From contig NZ_CP036313.1 in the NCBI RefSeq assembly GCF_004319545.1, positions 1,375,501 to 1,439,500 on the forward strand: 64,000 bases of DNA. The letters run 5' to 3'. Made by a program: the position numbers and the translations under genes. The notes under the pieces were generated by a model that was not told where the DNA came from, did not search any database, and saw only the letters and a list, made by a program, of their open reading frames with translations. Positions 54,487 through 63,658 of the stretch are shown here, one piece after another. Origin of the DNA: Desulfobacter hydrogenophilus (GTDB lineage Bacteria > Desulfobacterota > Desulfobacteria > Desulfobacterales > Desulfobacteraceae). Every line of letters begins with the position of its first letter. Within the stretch, counting starts at the first letter, position 1.

Positions 54487-57400
54487 GTGAAATCAAAAGC
54501 CCTTGAAGTCAACCTTTCAGATACCCGGACAGATGTCACCATTGATGAGCGGTATCTTCTGCTTCTTGACTTTTTTAAAGGATATGTAGGTATTGTCAAT
54601 CGCCTGGAAACTTTTTTAAAAGAATTATCCCATCCGTACCGGAACTGGGCCTTCATTGTCAATGAGTCCCGGCATTTCTCCCTTCACCATTTTCATTTGT
54701 ACCTCAGCGAGCCCGATGGACGAAAGGTCCTTGATCTGCTCTGTGATATTTTTAACTCGGCATTTGAATCCGTATCTGATCCTGAAATCAAATCCAATGC
54801 TGCGGACAATCTCATGCAGATTCTGCATTATATTGCCAAAGCCGGAACACAAGGACTGAATGTATTCAATGGCACAGTGACCCATGAAATTGAACGTATC
54901 TTAGCCCTAAAGGACGCTGACTTCTTCTTTTTTGTCTGCTCCTATTACCAGCCCGATGTCCTGGTCAATCTGATGATTAAAACAGAGGTGCTCCCGGACG
55001 AGCCCAATTTACGATCTGCATTAAATAAATTTTTAATTCGTTTTTTTGACGTCTCTTTTGAATTCTGGCTCAGTCAGGACGATCCTGTGGTCTGGATGAA
55101 AAACAATATAGATGAATGGCGCGGCGGGCCGGATATACTCACGCTTTTAGCCCCGGTATCCCGGGAGCAGATTCAAAAACAGCAACAAGCCCTGGCGCAG
55201 ATAAAAGCCATGCCGTCCGATGACATGAACGCCTTATCGGCTCTCATGGAACTGACCGGACACAGGGACCATATCAAACGGTTCCGGGACATCCCCCGGC
55301 AAATTTTTTCTTTTGCCCCGGAAAAGACCTATGGAAAATATGTTAAGCTGACGTTTCTATTTTATATTATTCATGCACCTGGGCTTTCCATTATACACAG
55401 AGAAGCCTTGGGCGATATTCACCGCACCCTGATCACCCTGATCGGAGAACGAGGAGATTATAAAAAGGACATGGTCATTGTTGACCAGACCTTTGCCCTG
55501 CTCAAAGAGCACAAAGGGCGGTATCCGGAAACCGTGCTGGAATGCATCCATAAAATCGGTGATGCCGTATACAATACCGACGAAATCGAGCTGATCAATC
55601 ATTTCATTGACCGGTCCGTGGATCATGGGTTTCAGTTTCCGGATATCTCAGGAACCGGAGAAGACTGGCAGATCAAATGCAATGTGGCCCATGTAAAAAA
55701 TATCCGGGTATTTCTAACCCTGGTGGCCAGGCACCCCAAAAAATCCAAACGCCTGTTGTCCGCATTGATCAGCGCACTGGCCGTGGGCGGCGTTTTTCTC
55801 CGGGACACGGACCTGTTTCCCCGGGACATTACCACATTCCTCAACGCAGATATTGCTCCGGTGTATAATCTCGTCAAACAACTGGCCCGGCTGCTGCCCA
55901 CCTTTTTCAATGAGATCGGTGCAGAAGGTGAGCTTCGGGATATTTCCACCCGTCTGGATGAATTGGTTTTCCGCAGGGACCGGCTGGTCCATTTCTTACG
56001 CAAACAAAGCCATGTGGAAAGCTCATCGAGAATCGTGGACTTTATTCGGGAAGTGATGATGTTCTGGAGAACCCTGAATAAAAAACCGCTTAAACCCTAC
56101 CTGCCCCCGTCCATCTATGATGAGATCCCAACCAGCGGAAAATACATTGACGGCCCCCATGCCGTTTTCCGCACCCTGGCCCATAACAAGCTGAAAACAC
56201 CGGCTGATTTTCTTGCCGCGCCAAAAGCCCACATTGAAGCTATCATTGACAAGACGGAAAACGCAACAGATCTGGACAGGGAACGGGTTAAACTGATGAT
56301 CCGGTTCCACACCCTGCTCAATGAAAAATACGGCATTGAGAACCTGGATCTTGCAAACTATATCAACACCCATATGTCCCAGGGACTGCCCGACCCCAAA
56401 AATATCCTCCATGCCCTTGGTGAAACCGATATGGAAAGCCGGATCGGCGCAATTCTATCCTATATGGCGGAGTTGAAAAATATTATTTTATCCAAAGAAA
56501 AATTTGCCGTAAACGAATCCATTTACCACAAGCGTCATATTGCCGTTGACATCCCGTCCATGTACGGGTCATACAGTGAGGCCAAATTTGATGCCCTGGG
56601 CATGACATTAAGACTTGAAAACGTTATCAATGTACTGTTTGAGGATCTGATCAACAGCATTGACCTGCGGTTGATCACCAAACCCACCTTTGTGAAGATC
56701 TTTTCCGTTCTTACGCTTTTCCGGCAGGCCCTGGCCCTGGACGGCATTGTATCCAACAAACTGGATACCCAGCTGGAATTTTTAAAATATGCAATCAATA
56801 TCACCACCTGCTCCTTTACCCAGTACCTGGACATTTTCAAGGGATTTACCAGGGCGGTTGCCGATGCGGTAAACGACCATTTCAACAATCTGCACTCCCT
56901 GAACCTGATCAACCTGGACAACCGCATCGGCCGGGAAAATATACTCGAAAAATACCTGCCGGAAGGCTTTGATTCAGCGGCCAATATGCCCAACACACCG
57001 GCCGCAGTCAAAATGGCAAAAAAACTGGACCAGCGGGTGGCTGATATTTTTTTCCGGGACCGGATCGCCACATCCCTTGGACTCCAGCAGCTGGATGTTT
57101 TTTTAAACCGGATTTTAAACACCCTGTTCCGCCAGTCTGAACGGCTGACCCAGGATGAACTGTCCGCCCTTCTCAACTACGACCCAAAGGCAGCGATCTG
57201 TTCCATTGATGCCGGGGAGCTGTTCAGCAACAATATCATCTACCTGGGCAACAAGGGATTGAATCTCATAGCACTTAAACGTCTGGGGATTAAGGTGCCC
57301 AACGGATTCATCATCACAACCGAGGTCTTCAAATGTCTGGATCTCATTGAAAACTACATTCCGGCATCGAACAATTTCCAGCAGTTGGTGACCCATATGC

Positions 57401-58719
57401 TTGCCCAGCTTGAAAAGGCGGAGGGTAAAAAATTCGGGGACCCGGCAAATCCGTTGCTGCTGTCTGTCCGCTCGGGCTCGTCCATTTCACAGCCGGGGAT
57501 GCTGGATTCATTTTTAAACGTCGGTATTAATGAACAAATTGCCGAAAGTCTATCGGAAAAATCGGGAAACCCCTGGTTCGCATGGGATTCATACCGCAGA
57601 TTTATCCAGGCCTATGGCATGGTTTACGGCATCCATAGAGACCGGTTTGATGACATCATCAAGCGCCATAAGGAAAAGGCTGCCATTAAGTTCAAACGCT
57701 ACTTTACAGGGGACCAGATGCGCGACGTGGCCCTGGCGTACAAACAGCTTTTGCTGGACCAGGGCATAAAAATAGTGGAAGCTCCCATGGACCAGTTATT
57801 TTTGTCCATTCAAAAGGTGTTTGCATCCTGGAACTCCAAACGAGCCAAAAGTTACCGCAACATCATGGGGATTTCCAATGACTGGGGGACGGCCGCAACC
57901 GTTCAGTCCATGGTATTCGGAAACCGGTCCAGGGAATCCGGGTCCGGGGTGGTGTTCACCCACAGTCCTAAACTGCCCGGAGACGCCATCCGGCTGTGGG
58001 GGGATTTTACCATTGGCAACCAGGGGGAAGATGTGGTATCCGGTTTAGTGAAAACCCTGCCCATATCCGAACTTCAGAGGGAGATGGAAGGCAGGGGCGT
58101 AAAAATCAGTTTAGAAGAGCGATTCCCTCTCGTTTATAAAAAATTGAAAAACATTGTCCTGCAGTTGATTTACGAGGAAGGGTGGAATCCCCAGGAAATG
58201 GAATTTGCCTTTCAGGGACAAAAGGCTGAAGATGTATTTATCCTCCAGGCCAGGGATCTGTCTCTACGGGATAGAAAAAAAGTCAAACGGTTTGATGCTG
58301 CGCCGGAAAGGCTTGAAAAAATCCGATTAGGCCAGGGAATCGGCGTGTCCGGAGGCGCCATGAGCGGCAGAATCGTTTTCTCCTTAAAAGAGATTGACGG
58401 CTTCAGGCGGCTGGATCCGGATAGCAGCCTGATTTTAATTCGCAATGACACCGTACCCGATGATATCCTGGAAATTGATGCGGCAGACGGCATTTTAACT
58501 GCCAGAGGGGGACTGACTTCCCATGCCGCCGTGGTGGCATACAATCTTGACAAAACCTGTGTGGTGGGGTGTAAAAATCTGATCTGTAACGAAGAGACAG
58601 GCTTTTGTGAGCTCAATGGTGTGAAGATGAATACAGGGGATTTTATCAGCCTGGACGGCCACAAAGGCATTGTCTACCAGGGACAGATGAAAATCAGCAA
58701 CCATTTAACCTCAATCTAA
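54487..58719 (+). CDS. Large PEP-synthase/PPDK-like phosphohistidine protein with unknown N-terminal region
   Basis: A 1410-residue protein starting at GTG. Residues 1 to about 910 are mostly helical with no motif I recognise. From residue 921 a PPDK-type ATP-grasp domain begins (GNKGLNLIALKRLG, SVRSGSSISQPGMLDSFLNVG). The swivelling phosphohistidine domain has H1346 in GGLTSHAAVVA. The PEP/pyruvate barrel that follows in PPDK and PEP synthase is missing, so the second substrate is unknown; rifampin phosphotransferase has the same ATP-then-His order. GAPDH follows 17 bases later, which hints at a role in central carbon metabolism. Confidence 0.8.
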   Translation: MKSKALEVNLSDTRTDVTIDERYLLLLDFFKGYVGIVNRLETFLKELSHPYRNWAFIVNESRHFSLHHFHLYLSEPDGRKVLDLLCDIFNSAFESVSDPEIKSNAADNLMQILHYIAKAGTQGLNVFNGTVTHEIERILALKDADFFFFVCSYYQPDVLVNLMIKTEVLPDEPNLRSALNKFLIRFFDVSFEFWLSQDDPVVWMKNNIDEWRGGPDILTLLAPVSREQIQKQQQALAQIKAMPSDDMNALSALMELTGHRDHIKRFRDIPRQIFSFAPEKTYGKYVKLTFLFYIIHAPGLSIIHREALGDIHRTLITLIGERGDYKKDMVIVDQTFALLKEHKGRYPETVLECIHKIGDAVYNTDEIELINHFIDRSVDHGFQFPDISGTGEDWQIKCNVAHVKNIRVFLTLVARHPKKSKRLLSALISALAVGGVFLRDTDLFPRDITTFLNADIAPVYNLVKQLARLLPTFFNEIGAEGELRDISTRLDELVFRRDRLVHFLRKQSHVESSSRIVDFIREVMMFWRTLNKKPLKPYLPPSIYDEIPTSGKYIDGPHAVFRTLAHNKLKTPADFLAAPKAHIEAIIDKTENATDLDRERVKLMIRFHTLLNEKYGIENLDLANYINTHMSQGLPDPKNILHALGETDMESRIGAILSYMAELKNIILSKEKFAVNESIYHKRHIAVDIPSMYGSYSEAKFDALGMTLRLENVINVLFEDLINSIDLRLITKPTFVKIFSVLTLFRQALALDGIVSNKLDTQLEFLKYAINITTCSFTQYLDIFKGFTRAVADAVNDHFNNLHSLNLINLDNRIGRENILEKYLPEGFDSAANMPNTPAAVKMAKKLDQRVADIFFRDRIATSLGLQQLDVFLNRILNTLFRQSERLTQDELSALLNYDPKAAICSIDAGELFSNNIIYLGNKGLNLIALKRLGIKVPNGFIITTEVFKCLDLIENYIPASNNFQQLVTHMLAQLEKAEGKKFGDPANPLLLSVRSGSSISQPGMLDSFLNVGINEQIAESLSEKSGNPWFAWDSYRRFIQAYGMVYGIHRDRFDDIIKRHKEKAAIKFKRYFTGDQMRDVALAYKQLLLDQGIKIVEAPMDQLFLSIQKVFASWNSKRAKSYRNIMGISNDWGTAATVQSMVFGNRSRESGSGVVFTHSPKLPGDAIRLWGDFTIGNQGEDVVSGLVKTLPISELQREMEGRGVKISLEERFPLVYKKLKNIVLQLIYEEGWNPQEMEFAFQGQKAEDVFILQARDLSLRDRKKVKRFDAAPERLEKIRLGQGIGVSGGAMSGRIVFSLKEIDGFRRLDPDSSLILIRNDTVPDDILEIDAADGILTARGGLTSHAAVVAYNLDKTCVVGCKNLICNEETGFCELNGVKMNTGDFISLDGHKGIVYQGQMKISNHLTSI

Positions 58720-58736
58720 TAAAGGGCAAAGGAAAT

Positions 58737-59987
58737 ATGAACACAAATACATCAAAGATCCTGGGCATTAACGGACTTGGAAGAATTGGAAAGCTGACGT
58801 TATGGCACCATGCCGGCAGAAAATTTTTTGATGAAATCGTCATCAATGTGGGCAGAGAAGTCGGTACCGGTATGAATGATCTCATTCATTATATTGAACG
58901 GGATTCCACATACGGCCGCCTGGAGGCATTTATACACGGCTTCAGGGGAGAACCTGTCATCACGGATGTTGATCCCGATGCCGGCACCCTTATGGTGAAT
59001 GGGGTGAAAATAAAAATCCTTTCCACAGACCGCAACCCAAAAGATATCGCATGGGCGGATCATAATGTGGAACTGGTGGTAGATACCACGGGCCAGTTTC
59101 TTGATCCCAATCTCGAATCAGATGCACCAAAGGGATCCATCCGGGGACACCTGGAGGCAGGTGCCAGGAAAGTCATTGCCTCGGCACCTTTTAAACTGAA
59201 ACAAGGCGCCACGGTTCCCGATGATGCCGTCACCACGGTCATGGGGATTAACGACAAGGACTATGATCCTGTCCGTCACTGTTTGATTTCCAATGCATCC
59301 TGCACCACCACCTGTCTTTCCCATATGATCAAGCCGTTGCTGGATGCCTTTGGCCTGAAGCGTTTGCTGTCCGCATCCATGGCCACGATTCATGCAGCCA
59401 CAGGCTCACAAGAGGTGCTGGACCGGCTGCCCAAAACCGGAAAAACCGATTTGAGAAAAAACCGGTCCATCATGAATAACATCATTTTAACGACCACAGG
59501 TGCGGCCAAGGCGTTGCAACAGGTTATCCCGGAAATGGCCAATATCGGTTTCATTGCCGAGTCCGTGCGTATCCCCACAGCCACGGGATCTTTGATCGTT
59601 CTGGTCATAAACCTGCAGGAAGAACTGAACAAGCCGCCGATCAAAAGGGAACGGATCAACCAGATATATAAAGACACGGCCCAAAAACAGTCCGACGGTT
59701 ATCTAATCTTCACAGAGGAACAGAATGTCTCCTCGGATATCATTGGAACCCCCAGGGCGGCGGCGGTCATCGAGGGCCATGAAACCCATACCCGCACGGC
59801 TTGTATTTCCATTAACCTGGAGCACATGCAGGGCATTGAAAAGGAAGTGCTGGAAAATTTCAAGGATCGTGTCTGCGCCATCCAGGTGACCCAGGCCGTC
59901 ATTTATGGATGGTACGACAATGAAATGGCGTCTTATGTAAATATGCTGGGAGACAGAACCGTCACCGTTGCCGAATCCATGGAATAA
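58737..59987 (+). CDS. gap: Glyceraldehyde-3-phosphate dehydrogenase, long form
   Basis: NAD(P)-dependent GAPDH of 416 residues, about 80 longer than common type I enzymes. NGLGRIGKLTLWHH binds the nucleotide. The catalytic cysteine is C189 in SNASCTTTC. The later segments ESVRIPTATGSLIVLV and WYDNEMASYVNML are standard. Extra residues lie mostly between the two domains. It sits directly behind the phosphohistidine protein and is preceded by AAAGGAAAT. Confidence 0.92.
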   Translation: MNTNTSKILGINGLGRIGKLTLWHHAGRKFFDEIVINVGREVGTGMNDLIHYIERDSTYGRLEAFIHGFRGEPVITDVDPDAGTLMVNGVKIKILSTDRNPKDIAWADHNVELVVDTTGQFLDPNLESDAPKGSIRGHLEAGARKVIASAPFKLKQGATVPDDAVTTVMGINDKDYDPVRHCLISNASCTTTCLSHMIKPLLDAFGLKRLLSASMATIHAATGSQEVLDRLPKTGKTDLRKNRSIMNNIILTTTGAAKALQQVIPEMANIGFIAESVRIPTATGSLIVLVINLQEELNKPPIKRERINQIYKDTAQKQSDGYLIFTEEQNVSSDIIGTPRAAAVIEGHETHTRTACISINLEHMQGIEKEVLENFKDRVCAIQVTQAVIYGWYDNEMASYVNMLGDRTVTVAESME

Positions 59988-60064
59988 CAGCCATGGGCTG
60001 ACCTGGTCTATCAACACCCAGACTCAACCCACAACAAAACATGAAAGGAACTTAGCAACTTATT
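59983..60064. repeat. Dispersed hairpin repeat, copy B
   Basis: Starts inside the gap stop codon. It shares the ordered blocks AATAAC, GCCATGG, GACCTGGTCT, ACAACAAA, ATGAAA and AGCAACTTA with copy A at 28847. GGGCTGA pairs imperfectly with TCAACCC, so the hairpin shape is kept although the stem bases differ. Confidence 0.45.
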
Positions 60065-60131
60065 GCTACTTTCATATATAAAAAATTAAGGGGACATCGT
60101 GGATGCCCTGCTTTCGCAGATTATCTGCGTT

Positions 60132-60329
60132 TCAGCGGGGCACCTTGAACACCTTTTCCAAAATATTTTCCATGGGGCAAAATCCGGTAAATACGGACTG
60201 GACAAGATTTATCCCCACAAAGGCGGTAAAAAGATACCAATAGGGCGAAACCAGCCATCCCAAAAACAGGGTGATAAGAATAACACTGCCGGCAATGGCG
60301 CGGATATAATCTTCCATTTTCATGATCAT
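60132..60329 (-). CDS. DUF2892-type small inner-membrane protein
   Basis: A 65-residue protein with two hydrophobic spans (AGSVILITLFLGWLVSPYW and LFTAFVGINLVQSVFTGF) and the GFCPMENILEK ending seen in DUF2892 proteins. It lies 7 bases downstream of the sigma-54 activator on the same strand and is probably co-transcribed with it. The cysteine in GFCP may be redox-active. A start two codons later is equally possible. Confidence 0.8.
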   Translation of the reverse strand: MIMKMEDYIRAIAGSVILITLFLGWLVSPYWYLFTAFVGINLVQSVFTGFCPMENILEKVFKVPR

Positions 60330-60336
60330 ATCTCCT

Positions 60337-61857
60337 TTATCGATAATCTTTATAGTTGATATTGTACCGGGCAGCCTTATATGAAAATTTTCTTACTGTG
60401 ATATTGATCAGTTTGGCAGCCCTGTTAATATTGCCCCCGGTATTTTTCAGGGCATCCATGAGGATTTCCTTTTCAAGACTTGCCACGGCATCCTCAAGGG
60501 ACAAGGGAAGGGTTTTGGACTTGGTGCCGGTCTGAAGGGTTGCCGGCAGGTGGTAGGAGTGAATGGCGCCTTCATTGCACAGAATGACGGCCCGTTCAAG
60601 GCAATTTTCAAGCTCCCGGACATTCCCCGGCCAATGGTATTCCATCATCATGTCAATGGCCGGTGTGGTGATGCGTTTAATCTCCTTGCTATGTTCTTTT
60701 TTGTATTTTTCCAAAAAATGATCAGCCAGAAGAATAATATCTGTTTTGCGCATGCGAAGGCTGGGGATATAAATGGGAAATACATTAAGCCGGAAATAGA
60801 GATCATCCCTGAATTTACCCTGCTGGACCATCTCCTCCAGATTGGAATTGGTGGCGGCCACGATCCTGACATCCGCCTTGATTGGCTTGTACCCACCCAC
60901 CCGCTCAAATTCTTTTTCCTGAAGCACCCGTAAAAGCTTTACCTGGGCCCCGAGGTCCATGTTACCGATCTCGTCCAAAAAAATGGTGCCCGTATTGGCG
61001 ATCTCAAATTTACCTTTTTTTGTGGAGGAGGCTCCGGTAAATGCGCCTTTTTCATGGCCGAACAACTCGCTTTCAATGAGATTTTCGGGAATGGCCGCGC
61101 AGTTGATCTTGATAAAGGGGTTGTGGTTGCGTTCTGAGTTGTAATGGATGGAATTGGCCACCAGTTCCTTGCCCGTGCCGCTTTCACCGCGAATCAATAC
61201 AGTGGCAGAAGAGGATGATACCTGGGAGATCATCTGGAGAACTTCACGCATTTTGTTGGAATTACCAATGATATTGGAAAAACTGTACTTGTTCTCCAGC
61301 TCTGATTTCAGCCGCAGGTTCTCGGTTTTCAGCTGCTCTTTTTCCACCCGGATGGTTTCAATGTTGATGACGTGATGGGCAACCATGGTTGCCACCACGG
61401 TGAGTAGCTTTTCACCATTTTCCAGGGAGCGTTTACCTTCATAGGGGCGGTCTGCACTGATGGCACCCACCACACGGCTCTCTTTTTTTATGGGTACGCA
61501 GATAAATGAATACTCTTGCCCCTGGGCCAGATTCCTGGAATGGGTTTTGTCCAGGAACAAAGGTTCTTCACTGATTCTTGGCACCACGGCAGGCTTACCG
61601 GTCTGGATCACTTGACCGATGATGCCTTCCCCGGGCAGGTATTTGATCTGTTTGGTTTTATCTTCGGAAATGCCGTGGGCTATTTCAATGCGGATTTCTC
61701 CGGTTTCAGTATTTGTTAAAAAAATAATTCCTCTTACAAGATTAAGTGATTCAGACAGAACACTTAAAACCTTGAACAGGGATTTTTTCATGTCCATGTG
61801 CTGGTTTAATGATTGACTGATTTCGTATAACAGAGAAGTTTCTTCAATGGACTTCAT
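60337..61857 (-). CDS. NifA-like sigma-54-dependent transcriptional activator
   Basis: A 506-residue enhancer-binding protein. An N-terminal GAF domain (about residues 20-165) precedes the AAA+ core with Walker A GESGTGKE (near 225), the sigma-54 contact loop GAFTGA and the Walker B region [12 protein letters not shown]. The C-terminal helix-turn-helix is [19 protein letters not shown]. This is the NifA/FhlA group layout. The targets are unknown, and no nif genes are in the window. Confidence 0.9.
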   Translation of the reverse strand: MKSIEETSLLYEISQSLNQHMDMKKSLFKVLSVLSESLNLVRGIIFLTNTETGEIRIEIAHGISEDKTKQIKYLPGEGIIGQVIQTGKPAVVPRISEEPLFLDKTHSRNLAQGQEYSFICVPIKKESRVVGAISADRPYEGKRSLENGEKLLTVVATMVAHHVINIETIRVEKEQLKTENLRLKSELENKYSFSNIIGNSNKMREVLQMISQVSSSSATVLIRGESGTGKELVANSIHYNSERNHNPFIKINCAAIPENLIESELFGHEKGAFTGASSTKKGKFEIANTGTIFLDEIGNMDLGAQVKLLRVLQEKEFERVGGYKPIKADVRIVAATNSNLEEMVQQGKFRDDLYFRLNVFPIYIPSLRMRKTDIILLADHFLEKYKKEHSKEIKRITTPAIDMMMEYHWPGNVRELENCLERAVILCNEGAIHSYHLPATLQTGTKSKTLPLSLEDAVASLEKEILMDALKNTGGNINRAAKLINITVRKFSYKAARYNINYKDYR

Positions 61858-62123
61858 AAGAGGGGTTTCCGCATCAATATTTTTGCTTTTATTTTCATCT
61901 TACCATTTTAATCATTTAGTTGCAGCAAAGCTGTTGGTCCTGCAGTAACTAAAATTGCCTAATGGAAATACCGTTTTATAACGCAAAAATCAAATTAAAA
62001 AATACAATTTTGAATTTTTTAATTTGGTTTGAATCATAATCGTTCCTGAAAAATTGAAAATCAGGACCGCAGATTAAATAAGCTGGGCAGAAATAACACC
62101 GAATCTTGGTTCATCTATAAGGC

Positions 62124-62241
62124 GCATTAAAGGTTGAATAGCATTCCTATTGGGCCTTTAATGCAACGAAGTAGACTCGAATATAAACGTCGTCTAATTT
62201 TAAGTTGCAGCCGGCGGACAGGATACGTTATCCTTGGGTCC
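62124..62241 (+). promoter_or_regulatory. Structured leader of cobU-cobS (two hairpins)
   Basis: The 420-bp gap 61858-62277 holds no gene. Hairpin 1 (62124-62164) has perfect 10-bp arms, GCATTAAAGG / CCTTTAATGC, with an inner GAATAG/CTATT stem. Hairpin 2 (62216-62241) pairs GGAC-AGGATA with TATCCT-TGG-GTCC. Both precede cobU. The cobalamin-riboswitch B12 box is not convincingly present, so the class of this leader is open. Confidence 0.45.
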
Positions 62242-62277
62242 CTTTACAAAAAAAAGAATGGGGTACCTTTAAAAATT

Positions 62278-62844
62278 ATGACCGACATAACGCGCATTCT
62301 GGTGCTCGGCGGCTGCAGGAGCGGCAAAAGCCGTTTTGCCAAACAGACCGCAGATAATATGGCCATGGACAAAAAAATATATCTGGCCACCTGTGTGCCC
62401 ACGGACAGGGAAATGAAAACGCGGGTTAAGCGCCACCAGGATGACCGCGGACCTGACTGGGCAACCATTGAAGAACCGATACGTATTCATGAGACCATTG
62501 ACCGGGCCTGTACACAGGCAAAGGTGATTCTGGTGGACTGCCTGACCCTTTGGATCTCCAACCTCCTGTTCCAGGGAAAGGATGAGGCCGGTATCATGTC
62601 GGCGGTAGACCTGCTTGAGGACGCTTTAAACCGGGCCACCTGCCCTGTTGTTCTGGTTTCCAACGAAGTGGGCTATGGAATTGTTCCTGAAAACAGCCTG
62701 GCACGGCAATTCAGGGATATGGCAGGACTTGTGAACCAGCGGGTGGCCCGGGCCGTTGATAAGGTTATTGTGAGTATGGCCGGTATCCCCGTCCAAATCA
62801 AACCCGAATCAGGCAACGGCCAGGGTTTGGGAAAGGAAATTTAA
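62278..62844 (+). CDS. cobU: Adenosylcobinamide kinase / guanylyltransferase
   Basis: Bifunctional step in nucleotide-loop assembly of vitamin B12, 188 residues. The P-loop GGCRSGKSRFAKQTAD is near residue 9. RVKRHQDDRGPDWATIEEP and VLVSNEVGYGIVPENSLAR are family signatures. I chose the ATG at 62278; an upstream in-frame ATG would add 48 residues that cut into the hairpin leader and do not fit the family. cobS follows immediately. Confidence 0.93.
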   Translation: MTDITRILVLGGCRSGKSRFAKQTADNMAMDKKIYLATCVPTDREMKTRVKRHQDDRGPDWATIEEPIRIHETIDRACTQAKVILVDCLTLWISNLLFQGKDEAGIMSAVDLLEDALNRATCPVVLVSNEVGYGIVPENSLARQFRDMAGLVNQRVARAVDKVIVSMAGIPVQIKPESGNGQGLGKEI

Positions 62845-63612
62845 ATGATTCGATGGACTAATCCCAGTTTTTTTAAAGATTTACGGGCCTGCCTGGCCTT
62901 TATTACCATTCTGCCCACGGGAAAAAACCCGGTATATTCTCCTTTGGGCATGATCCGCTTTTTCCCCGTGGTGGGGCTGATCATCGGCGCCCTTCTGGTG
63001 ATCACCGATGTTCTGGCATCCATGGTCTGGCCGGCACCAGCCGCAGCCCTTGTTGATCTTATTTTCCTGGTGGCCGTGACCGGTGCCTTTCACCTGGACG
63101 GGCTTGGCGACACCGCAGACGGCATGTTCAGCCACCGGGGCCGGGAGCAGGCCCTTGAAATCATGAAGGACTCCAGAACCGGAATGATGGGACTGGTTGC
63201 CGTTGTGCTGGGCCTGGCAACAAAGCTTGCCGGAATCTGGTCGGTGAAAATTAATTGTTCTCCGGTTCAGGCCATGGCCATCTTTTTCCTGGTGCCTGCT
63301 TTTTCCAGGGCCGCCATGATATTTGGCATAAAATACCTCCGCTATGGCAGAAAAGGCGGGGGGACGGGCAAGGATCTGTTTGACCGGCGGCTTAATTCAA
63401 AGGATTTTTACCTGTGCCTGATCCCGCTGGGTTTATCTTTATTTCTGGGATCTAAGGGCTTGATTTTAATTTTTGGATTTGCCCTGGGATGTGTTGCTGT
63501 TTTAAAATTTTATGAACGGAAAATGAACTGCATTACAGGGGACATGCTTGGTGCCATGACCGAAGTGATGGAAGCCTGGCTGTTCATGGTTGCCGGTATG
63601 AATATTTTTTAA
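62845..63612 (+). CDS. cobS: Adenosylcobinamide-GDP ribazoletransferase (cobalamin synthase)
   Basis: Integral membrane enzyme of 255 residues that joins adenosylcobinamide-GDP and alpha-ribazole. The conserved segment DLIFLVAVTGAFHLDGLGDTADG near residues 72-94, then REQALEIMKDSRTGMMG, identify it. Several hydrophobic spans follow. Its ATG directly follows the cobU stop. Confidence 0.93.
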   Translation: MIRWTNPSFFKDLRACLAFITILPTGKNPVYSPLGMIRFFPVVGLIIGALLVITDVLASMVWPAPAAALVDLIFLVAVTGAFHLDGLGDTADGMFSHRGREQALEIMKDSRTGMMGLVAVVLGLATKLAGIWSVKINCSPVQAMAIFFLVPAFSRAAMIFGIKYLRYGRKGGGTGKDLFDRRLNSKDFYLCLIPLGLSLFLGSKGLILIFGFALGCVAVLKFYERKMNCITGDMLGAMTEVMEAWLFMVAGMNIF

Positions 63613-63658
63613 TAACCGCCCAATTTCTATATCAAAACAAATCCAATAAGGATCAATA

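Noticed and set aside
60099..60359. Plus-strand 86-codon ORF opposite the DUF2892 gene
   Set aside because: The minus strand encodes two clear membrane spans and a family-like ending; the plus frame is compositionally odd.
62195..62277. Cobalamin riboswitch B12 box (AGCCGGCGGACAGGA)
   Set aside because: Only a loose match; the conserved B12-box and upstream core elements are missing.
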